Below are positions 13,439-19,205 of a stretch of 19,205 nucleotides of DNA, piece after piece (position 1 is the first letter of the stretch; the number at the start of each line of letters is the position of its first letter). The position numbers and the translations under genes were made by a program. Source of the DNA: Brevibacterium picturae (GTDB taxonomy: Bacteria > Actinomycetota > Actinomycetes > Actinomycetales > Brevibacteriaceae); contig NZ_JAKDJU010000051.1 in the NCBI RefSeq assembly GCF_030453725.1, positions 1-19,205 on the forward strand, given 5' to 3'. Under the pieces are notes generated by a model. The model made no database searches. It saw only the letters and a list, made by a program, of their open reading frames with translations, and was not told the origin of the DNA.

Positions 13439-14587
13439 ATGTTCGACCTCTACCAGCCCAGCGAAGAACACGAAGAGATTCGCGCCGCCGTGCGCAACGT
13501 CGTCGAGAAGAAGATCACTCCCTTCGCCGCCGAGGTTGACGCTGATTCCCGCTATCCGCAGGAAGCCCACGACGCCCTGGTCGAGACCGATTTCTTCGCC
13601 GCACACATCCCGGAAGAGCACGGCGGGATGGGCGCGGACGCGCTGGCTGTGGCCATCATCATCGAAGAGGTCGCCCGTGGCTGTGCATCTTCTTCCCTGA
13701 TTCCGGCTGTGAACAAACTCGGCAGCATGCCCGTCCAGCTCGGTGGCAGCGAAGAGATCAAGGCGAAGTACTTCCCGCAGGTCGCCCGCGGCGAGGCCGG
13801 ATTCTCCTACGGACTCTCCGAGCGCGAAGCCGGTTCCGATACGGCTTCGATGAAGACGCGTGCCGTGGCCGACGGTGACGACTGGATCCTCAACGGAGTC
13901 AAGACCTGGATCACGAATGCCGGCGTCTCCGAGTACTACACGGTCATGGCTGTGACCGACCCCGATGGTGCGCGTGGACGCAACATCTCCGCATTCGTCG
14001 TTGAGAAGTCCGACGAAGGGTTCGCCTTCGGGGAGAAGGAGCGCAAACTGGGCATCAAGGGCTCGCCGACGCGTGAGCTGCTCTTTGACAATGTCCGCCT
14101 GCCCGGCGATCGCATCATCGGAGCCCCGGGTGAGGGGCTGAAGATCGCCCTGCGGACCCTCGACCACACCCGAGTCACGATTGCGGCTCAGGCGGTCGGC
14201 ATCGCTCAGGGTGCGCTCGACTACGCGATCGGCTACGTCAAGGAACGCCAGCAGTTCGGCAAGAACATCGCCGAGAATCAGGCGATCCAGTTCATGCTCG
14301 CCGATATGGGCATGAAACTCGAAGCCGCCCGTCAGCTGACCTACACGGCGGCGGCGAAGAGTCAGCGCTTCGATGATGACCTCACGTACTTCGGGGCGGC
14401 GGCGAAGGCCTTCGCCTCGGACGCGGCGATGGAGATCACGACCGACGCGGTGCAGCTGCTCGGCGGTGCCGGCTATGTCGTTGACCACCCCGTGGAGCGG
14501 ATGATGCGTGATGCGAAGATCACACAGATCTACGAGGGCACCAATCAGATCCAGCGCATGGTGATGGGGCGCAAGCTCATCAGCTGA
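13439..14587 (+). CDS. Acyl-CoA dehydrogenase, FadE25-like
   Basis: This FAD enzyme oxidizes an acyl-CoA to the trans-2-enoyl-CoA and passes electrons to ETF. It is 382 residues from ATG 13439, with AGGAG (13430-13434) at good spacing; ATG 13436 is in frame but too close to that site. The full family layout is present: N-terminal helical domain, middle beta domain with YGLSEREAGSDTASM and WITNAG, and C-terminal helical domain with RQQFGKNIAENQAIQFMLADM and LLGGAGYVVDHPVERMMRDAK. The catalytic base is Glu366 in QIYEGTNQIQR, the position used by short- and medium-chain enzymes. The place after purE matches fadE25 (Rv3274c) of M. tuberculosis. Chain-length preference, straight or branched, cannot be read. 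It has its own probable promoter at 13373-13402 and ends before a strong hairpin. Confidence 0.93.
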   Translation: MFDLYQPSEEHEEIRAAVRNVVEKKITPFAAEVDADSRYPQEAHDALVETDFFAAHIPEEHGGMGADALAVAIIIEEVARGCASSSLIPAVNKLGSMPVQLGGSEEIKAKYFPQVARGEAGFSYGLSEREAGSDTASMKTRAVADGDDWILNGVKTWITNAGVSEYYTVMAVTDPDGARGRNISAFVVEKSDEGFAFGEKERKLGIKGSPTRELLFDNVRLPGDRIIGAPGEGLKIALRTLDHTRVTIAAQAVGIAQGALDYAIGYVKERQQFGKNIAENQAIQFMLADMGMKLEAARQLTYTAAAKSQRFDDDLTYFGAAAKAFASDAAMEITTDAVQLLGGAGYVVDHPVERMMRDAKITQIYEGTNQIQRMVMGRKLIS

Positions 14588-14629
14588 ATCCGGGTTTGCC
14601 TCGGCAGGGGAGAGCTCAGACTTCGAGGC

Positions 14630-14670
14630 AGAAGGCCCTCGCCTGCGGGCGGTGGCCTTCTCCCTTCTGC
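14630..14670 (+). terminator. Hairpin after the acyl-CoA dehydrogenase gene, with two alternative registers
   Basis: AGAAGGCC (14630-14637) pairs with GGCCTTCT (14654-14661), and inside it CGCC (14640-14643) pairs with GGCG (14648-14651) around a four-base TGCG loop, making a stable stem 43 bases after the stop codon. GCAGAAGG (14628-14635) can instead pair with CCTTCTGC (14663-14670). No T-run follows, so it is either a terminator of the U-poor actinobacterial kind or a transcript-end stabilizer. Confidence 0.55.
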
Positions 14671-14885
14671 GCGGGCGGGCTCGCGGCGGGTGCCTGTGAT
14701 CAAGCGCCCCTGTCATGGCGCGACATGCGCAGGCGAAATGTGCCGCAATCCCGGGTTCTCACGCGCCACAATGGATGAACACAGTCGACTCTCCAGAAGG
14801 TTTGGCACAGTGGTCTGTGTCGTTGCAGGCTTGGAGTCTGCGCGTGTGGCGATAGCAGCAACGAGCGCGAGGTAAAGGTAGGTCA
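14671..14885. other. Upstream region of the LCP gene
   Basis: With the hairpin, this makes a 298-base gap. It must hold the promoter of the LCP gene. I see no convincing -35/-10 pair. A/G-rich sequence with GGTAAAGGTAGG at 14871-14882 provides the ribosome site for the GTG start at 14886. Short open frames in the gap have no ribosome sites or recognizable sequence. Confidence 0.35.
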
Positions 14886-16406
14886 GTGGCCGAAACGAGA
14901 TACGTCGACCCCATTCACCACCCGTCGTACGCTTCACAGCCGACGAGGGATGTACGGGCGTGGATTCTTCTCCTGGTCACCGCCTTCATCCCCGGGGGAG
15001 TGCAGCTGCTGTTCCGGGCCCGTCGCTGGGCCAAGATCTCGCTGTCGATCACCGCGATCAGTTGGACCCTCGTCATCATCGCTCTGGTCATGGTCCTCAT
15101 CGACAAGAAGTTCCTCTTCACCATCGGAACGAATCCCTTCCTGCTGACGTTCCTCACGATCTGGCTGCCGGTCATCGCCGTGAACTGGGTCGTGTGTCTG
15201 TTCGATTCGCTGCGCCGGATCAAACTCGTCACGCTGTCATCGAGGGCCCGCAAACGCTTCCTCGCCGCCTTCTGCGCCCTGCTCCTCATCGTCGTGGGCC
15301 CATTGGCCTGGGGCACGACGATGCTGGACTCCCAACGCGGGCTGATGGCCGACCTCTTCGCGTCCGGGAAGGCCGCGAAGCCCGTCGATGGCCGCTACAA
15401 CATCCTGCTGATGGGCTCGGACGCCGGCAAGGGCCGCACCGGCATCCGACCCGACTCGCTGTCCCTGGTTTCGATCGATGCGGACACGGGCAAGACGGTC
15501 ATCATCGGTCTTCCGCGCAATATGCAGAATGTGCCGTTTCCCGAGGATTCTCCACTGCACGAACAGTACCCGCAGGGATTCAACTGCGGCGATGAGTGCC
15601 TGCTCAACGCGGTGTTCCAGCAGGGTGAGCGGCACAAGGACGAGTTCGAGAACCCGAAGCGGGCGGGGGAACAGGCCACGATGGACGCTGTCTCTGCGGT
15701 CACGGGTGTCGAGGTCCAGTACTTCGCCATGGTCAATCTCAAGGGATTTGAGAATCTCATCGATTCCCTCGGAGGAATCACGGTGGTATCGGGCAAACGG
15801 GTCCCGATCTCCTCGAAGGTCGACCCGGCGACCGGCGAACACGGTCCGGTCAAGGGTTGGATCGAACCGGGCGAGCAGAAGCTCGACGGTTACCACGCTT
15901 TGTGGTTCGCCCGTTCCCGTGAGATGTCCAGCGATTACGAGCGGATGGTCCGGCAGCGCTGCGTCCAAACCGCAATGGTCAAGCAGCTCGACCCGGCCAC
16001 CGTCCTCACCCGGTACCAGCAGATCGCCGAAGCCACCCCGGGCGCGCTGGCGACAGACATCCCCTCCTCCGAGGTCGACATGTTCGTCGACCTCGCCCTG
16101 AAGGTGAAATCGCAGAAGATCGAGTCCTTTGACCTGACTCCGCCGAACGTGATCCCCGCCGACCCGGACTTCGATGCTGCGAGAGCGCTGGTGGCGGATA
16201 GGATTGAACAGGCTTCCGGGGACGGCGAGAAGGACAAGGGTGCTCAAGCGGTGCCTGGGGGCTCCTCAGGGGCTGTTGCCGGGGTCAACGTGAGCTCCGG
16301 CCTCACCCCCGGCTCTTCCGTCCAGGTGAGCGCGCAAGGCGGTGGCGAAGGTGGGTCTGAAGAGGACAAAACGGAAGCCGAGAAGGCGATCTGCTACGTC
16401 CCCTGA
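14886..16406 (+). CDS. LytR-CpsA-Psr (LCP) family cell-wall polymer transferase, four-helix membrane form
   Basis: LCP proteins transfer lipid-linked polymers such as teichoic acids or arabinogalactan-like glycans to peptidoglycan outside the membrane. This 506-residue member starts at GTG 14886. Four hydrophobic segments lie near residues 26-43, 51-72, 84-107 and 125-143, so the LCP domain (about 165-400) is outside if the N-terminus is in the cytoplasm. Pyrophosphate-site residues are visible: Asp179 in LLMGSDAGKG, Arg188/Asp190 in GIRPDSLSLVSID, Arg211 in GLPRNMQ, and the RSREMSSDYERMVRQR stretch with Arg343, Arg345, Asp350 and Arg353. Cys234 and Cys238 (NCGDEC) may form a disulfide. Residues 430-500 are a Gly/Ser-rich tail ending ICYVP. 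An LCP gene (Rv3267) also lies near fadE25 in M. tuberculosis. The next gene acts on the wall too. Confidence 0.9.
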   Translation: MAETRYVDPIHHPSYASQPTRDVRAWILLLVTAFIPGGVQLLFRARRWAKISLSITAISWTLVIIALVMVLIDKKFLFTIGTNPFLLTFLTIWLPVIAVNWVVCLFDSLRRIKLVTLSSRARKRFLAAFCALLLIVVGPLAWGTTMLDSQRGLMADLFASGKAAKPVDGRYNILLMGSDAGKGRTGIRPDSLSLVSIDADTGKTVIIGLPRNMQNVPFPEDSPLHEQYPQGFNCGDECLLNAVFQQGERHKDEFENPKRAGEQATMDAVSAVTGVEVQYFAMVNLKGFENLIDSLGGITVVSGKRVPISSKVDPATGEHGPVKGWIEPGEQKLDGYHALWFARSREMSSDYERMVRQRCVQTAMVKQLDPATVLTRYQQIAEATPGALATDIPSSEVDMFVDLALKVKSQKIESFDLTPPNVIPADPDFDAARALVADRIEQASGDGEKDKGAQAVPGGSSGAVAGVNVSSGLTPGSSVQVSAQGGGEGGSEEDKTEAEKAICYVP

Positions 16407-16669
16407 GATCCCCGTGAGTGCGTATTCCTTGTCAATGTCCATCAGATGAGCGGAACTGGAGAGAATTCCGTGAAAAAGTTTCTCTCGGTGTGTCCCTTGA
16501 GAACACTGGGAACCACACCGGTGTAACTCGATTATTTTATTATTTGGCTAGTCTGACACGCCGAATATGTGTAACAATTTTGAGATGTTGGGGTTACCCA
16601 CCGTTCTGCCAACGGTGAGGATGACCTCAAGGCCTGAACTTCCCTGACTTCCTCGTAAAGGCTGTAACG
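16407..16669 (+). promoter_or_regulatory. Leader and promoter region of the amidase gene with GTAAC motifs and hairpins
   Basis: This 263-base region is rich in A/T around 16525-16590. It has GTAAC at 16523-16527, 16571-16575 and 16664-16668, and the reverse form GTTAC at 16593-16597. GTAAC-type half sites are known for the actinobacterial response regulator MtrA, which controls wall hydrolases. The part nearest the gene can fold: CACCGTT (16599-16605) with AACGGTG (16611-16617), or TGAGG (16616-16620) with CCTCA (16625-16629). A palindrome ACACCGGTGT is at 16515-16524. CTGACA at 16554-16559 is -35-like, but I found no matching -10 box. No gene is supported here. Confidence 0.45.
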
Positions 16670-19205
16670 ATGAAATATTTATTGCCCACAGTCGCGGGCT
16701 GCGCTTCGGTCGCACTCGTCGGCACCTTAGCGGTCACCACAACGACTGCCTTCGCGGCGTCGACTGAGCCTGAAGTGACCCAAGAGGCGCTGAGCGTGAG
16801 CGAAGAAGGACTCAATGTCCCCGGCGCCCGGGCTTCCAGCGATTCCACTGCCAACGCCGCCAACCAGAGCGCCACCAGCAACCTGCCGAACATCTTCAAG
16901 TCGGAGACCGCTATGGCCTCGACGCAGGTGCCATCCGTGGTCAACGTGAGTTCGGGCGCATCTGCTGCTGCCGGCTCCACAGGAGCGGTCAATCCCGTCT
17001 CCACGGGGTTGTCTTCAGCTGAGGACGGAAGCGAAGCCGCTGCTTCGGAAGGCTCCACTCCGAAGCCTGATCCATCGGCACCCGCCGAAGAGTCGGCCAC
17101 GAAGGATGACGAAGCGTCCACGAATGACAAGTCCAAGGGTGACAAGTCGAAGGATGACACGTCCAAGGACTCCGAATCATCTGCGGACTCGGAGAACAGC
17201 GACGACATTTCGGGCTCGGTTCGACAGAAGACCGAGGACGGCGTCAACATTGCGCTGATCTCCGACGTGCTCGACGTTCCCTCCGAGAACCCGAGCCTCA
17301 TCGGATTCACCTTCTCCGAGTCGAAGTCCAACATCCGCATCCAGGTCCGTGTCAAGAGCGGTTCTGACTGGGGCAACTGGCAGTCCCTCGACGAGGAGAA
17401 GCAGGAACAGGCGAAGAACGAAGGTTCCGAGCCGTTCACCGTCAACCAGGCCTCGGGTGTGCAGATGCGCATTCTGGGCGACAAGGCTCCCAGCGATGCC
17501 GAGCTCGTCCTCGTCGACCCGAAGCACAACCCCGGCGATGCTGGCGCCGTGGCCGACAACGACCCCGTCGACATCGAACCGCAGAGTTCCGAGCCGTCCG
17601 AAGGCGCAGCGGACACTTCCGAAACGACTCCAGGTTCGACCTCCGCTGCAGCGAGCACCGAGACGGTGGCAGCTTCAGGCGAGGCGACGGTGACCAATCA
17701 GAACTACGTGCCCGGATCCTCGTCCGTGAACAATGTGGCGAAGTCCGAGGTGCCGAAGCCGAAGATCGGCTCGCGCAAGTCGTGGGGTGCCAAGTCGTAC
17801 AAGGGCAGCCCAGACTACGCCAGCGGCATCAAGCAGGCAGTCGTGCACCACACCGCCGGTTCGAACAGCTACTCGGCTGAAGACGTTCCCTCGATCCTGC
17901 GCGGTATCCAGTCCTACCACCAGTCGGGGCGCGGCTGGAACGACATCGGATACAACGTCATCGCCGATAAGTACGGTCGCCTCTGGCATGCCCGCGGCGG
18001 CGACATCGAGAAGGCCGTCATCGGCGCCCACGTGGCCGGACACAACACCGGGACCTTCGGCATCTCGGTGATCGGCTCCTACGACACGAAGGCCCCGCCG
18101 AAGAAGACTCGGGATGCAGTCGCCTCGGCCATCGCTTGGAAGCTCTCGCTGGACGGTGTCAAGGCCAGCAAGTCGACCGTCGTCGCACACCGTGACCTGG
18201 CGAACACCAGCTGCCCCGGTGACGCCTTCTACTCCAAGATGGGCGAGATCCGTTCGACCGTCTCCGACATCATGAAGTCCGGCGATCTGCCGTCCGACGA
18301 GAAGAAGGACGACGACAAGAAGGACGAGAAGAAGGACGACGACAAGAAGGAAAAGCCGAAGCCCAAGACCGCGATCGAGCAGTACGCCGCCGACCACAAG
18401 AAGGAACTCGGCAAGGCCACTGGCAAGGAACATGATCTCAAGGGCGTTGACGGAGCTCGTGCCCGCGCTTATGAGAAGGGCAACGTCTACTGGTCCAAGA
18501 AGACCGGTGCCTACCACCTGTCTGGAGCGATCAAGAACTCGTACAAGGGTGACGTCGTCAACCAGCTGGGCCTGCCCACCGCGGATGAGAAGAGCGGCCT
18601 GAAGGACGGGGGAGCGGCACAGTCGTTCCAGAAGGGCAAGATCTACTGGTCGAAGGACTCTGGTGCTCACTACACCAAGGGCACCCTCCAGAACTATTGG
18701 GGTGACAAGGGGACCGTGAGTGGGCACCTCGGTTATCCCGAGTCGGACCCGGTGTACAAGGACGGGAGAGGTGAGCAGCTGTTCGAAGGCGCTCGACTCG
18801 TCTGGGCCGAGGGCTACGGAACCACGGAGTTCTCGCCCACGGGCACCATCGGCGGCGGCGTTGTCGACAACAATGCTCCTGCCGCCTCTGATGATGCCAA
18901 GGCTTCCGGTGGTGCCGATGCATCGGCACCACCGGGGGACAGCCCCACCGATGGCGGGTCGGCTGCAGACTCCGGGGAAGGTTCTGCAGACGACAAAGAC
19001 GCCAAGGATGACAAGAAGGACGACGAGAAGTCGAAGGCCGATGAGCCCAAGGACGACAAGTCCGAAAACGATAAGGACTCCAAGGCCGACGAGCCCAAGG
19101 ACGACGACAAGTCCAAGGACGACGACAAGTCCAAGGACGACAAGAAGGACGACGACAAGAAGGACGACGACAAGTCGAAATCCGACGAGCCCAAGGACGA
19201 TAAGA
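16670..19205 (+). CDS. Secreted N-acetylmuramoyl-L-alanine amidase (PGRP/amidase-2 type) with LGFP repeats; 3' end outside window
   Basis: The frame runs from ATG 16670 to the edge (845 codons, no stop). It should cut the bond between N-acetylmuramic acid and the stem peptide. Residues 1-30 are a signal peptide (start MKYLLPTVAG, cleavage near AFA/AS). Residues 100-185 are an Asp/Ser/Lys-rich linker. Residues about 185-290 match the domain that precedes the catalytic part in many actinobacterial amidases (IRIQVRVKSGSDWGNWQSL, then SGVQMRI, ELVLVDP). Residues about 360-545 are the amidase, with zinc ligands His393 (VVHHTAG), His507 (AHRD) and Cys515 (TSCPG). About 565-722 are three LGFP-type repeats (VYWSKKTGAYHLSG; NQLGLPTADE; GHLGYPESD), thought to bind the envelope. 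The tail is Lys/Asp repeats. Two TTA codons occur in the first 20. The ribosome site (AAAGG, about 16657-16661) is at usable spacing. Confidence 0.92.
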   Translation, partial: MKYLLPTVAGCASVALVGTLAVTTTTAFAASTEPEVTQEALSVSEEGLNVPGARASSDSTANAANQSATSNLPNIFKSETAMASTQVPSVVNVSSGASAAAGSTGAVNPVSTGLSSAEDGSEAAASEGSTPKPDPSAPAEESATKDDEASTNDKSKGDKSKDDTSKDSESSADSENSDDISGSVRQKTEDGVNIALISDVLDVPSENPSLIGFTFSESKSNIRIQVRVKSGSDWGNWQSLDEEKQEQAKNEGSEPFTVNQASGVQMRILGDKAPSDAELVLVDPKHNPGDAGAVADNDPVDIEPQSSEPSEGAADTSETTPGSTSAAASTETVAASGEATVTNQNYVPGSSSVNNVAKSEVPKPKIGSRKSWGAKSYKGSPDYASGIKQAVVHHTAGSNSYSAEDVPSILRGIQSYHQSGRGWNDIGYNVIADKYGRLWHARGGDIEKAVIGAHVAGHNTGTFGISVIGSYDTKAPPKKTRDAVASAIAWKLSLDGVKASKSTVVAHRDLANTSCPGDAFYSKMGEIRSTVSDIMKSGDLPSDEKKDDDKKDEKKDDDKKEKPKPKTAIEQYAADHKKELGKATGKEHDLKGVDGARARAYEKGNVYWSKKTGAYHLSGAIKNSYKGDVVNQLGLPTADEKSGLKDGGAAQSFQKGKIYWSKDSGAHYTKGTLQNYWGDKGTVSGHLGYPESDPVYKDGRGEQLFEGARLVWAEGYGTTEFSPTGTIGGGVVDNNAPAASDDAKASGGADASAPPGDSPTDGGSAADSGEGSADDKDAKDDKKDDEKSKADEPKDDKSENDKDSKADEPKDDDKSKDDDKSKDDKKDDDKKDDDKSKSDEPKDDK
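18295..18360 (+). repeat. Lys/Asp-rich linker between amidase domain and LGFP repeats
   Basis: In the amidase reading frame this codes for a run of K, D and E with a final KPKPK. At DNA level it is a set of GAC/AAG triplets. It is a smaller version of the tract at the right edge of the window and probably acts as a flexible charged spacer. Confidence 0.7.
18991..19205 (+). repeat. Long Lys/Asp-rich repeat tract at the 3' end of the visible amidase frame
   Basis: Almost every codon is GAC, AAG, GAG or TCC. The unit SK(A/S)DEPKDDK occurs three times, starting at 19031, 19079 and 19175, with runs of KKDDD between them. The tract continues past the edge of the window. Such triplet-rich DNA tends to change length by slippage; as protein it would be a highly charged, unstructured wall-spanning segment. 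Confidence 0.75.

Noticed and set aside
13151..14716. A 521-residue open frame on the minus strand opposite purE and the dehydrogenase.
   Set aside because: It crosses two genes with full family signatures and has low-complexity antisense composition.
16500..16669. A complete c-di-AMP (ydaO) riboswitch before the amidase.
   Set aside because: Only a loose resemblance at the 3' end was seen; the 5' core motifs could not be found by eye. It is kept as a finding to be tested, not as a feature.
16670..16690. MKYLLPT at the amidase N-terminus is the same as the start of the E. coli-vector pelB leader.
   Set aside because: The codons differ from pelB, the rest of the signal peptide is different, and it belongs to a native actinobacterial gene. 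It is a coincidence of short hydrophobic leader sequence, not vector contamination.
1..19205. Mobile elements, CRISPR arrays, tRNA or rRNA genes, prophage or defence genes.
   Set aside because: No transposase, integrase, regularly spaced repeat, cloverleaf or rRNA sequence was recognized; the gene order looks like conserved core chromosome.

Overview
The window is high-GC, densely coded chromosomal DNA from an actinobacterium. The protein set and gene order suggest a Brevibacterium-like member of the Micrococcales/Brevibacteriaceae, but this genus call is a recognition-based inference, not a search result. The series birA end, adenylyl cyclase, purK, purE, acyl-CoA dehydrogenase and LCP protein recalls the actinobacterial birA-purK-purE-fadE25-LCP neighbourhood known from Mycobacterium tuberculosis (Rv3279c to Rv3267). 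I see no tRNA, rRNA, CRISPR array, insertion sequence or phage gene.

Layout. (1) 2-1572, plus strand: the last codons of a probable biotin-protein ligase, overlapping by ATGA a class III adenylyl cyclase with an Rv1264-like regulatory segment. (2) 1791-8379, minus strand: a ParC-type topoisomerase subunit A, a TetR-family regulator with two palindromes in its own leader, and a protein acetyltransferase (GNAT plus degenerate NDP-forming acyl-CoA synthetase). (3) 8502-11525, plus strand, divergent from the acetyltransferase: a DUF5998-like protein translationally coupled to an alkaline-phosphatase-superfamily phosphodiesterase, then a class I SAM methyltransferase. (4) 11589-14587: purK, purE and an acyl-CoA dehydrogenase, with a likely internal promoter at the end of purE and a hairpin after the dehydrogenase. 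(5) 14886 to the right edge: two cell-envelope genes, a four-helix LCP-type cell-wall polymer ligase and a secreted zinc amidase with LGFP repeats and long Lys/Asp-rich tracts, cut off by the window end.

How they work together. PurK and PurE carry out consecutive steps of purine synthesis. LCP and amidase both act on the wall outside the membrane, the first attaching polymers and the second cleaving peptidoglycan. The acetyltransferase and the cyclase are both metabolic signalling enzymes; in mycobacteria the Pat enzyme is cAMP-controlled, but here Pat has no cyclic-nucleotide domain, so no direct link can be claimed. The most system-like unexplained unit is the DUF5998-phosphodiesterase pair. 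The most distinctive regulatory DNA is the double palindrome in front of tetR and the GTAAC-rich, hairpin-containing leader of the amidase gene.
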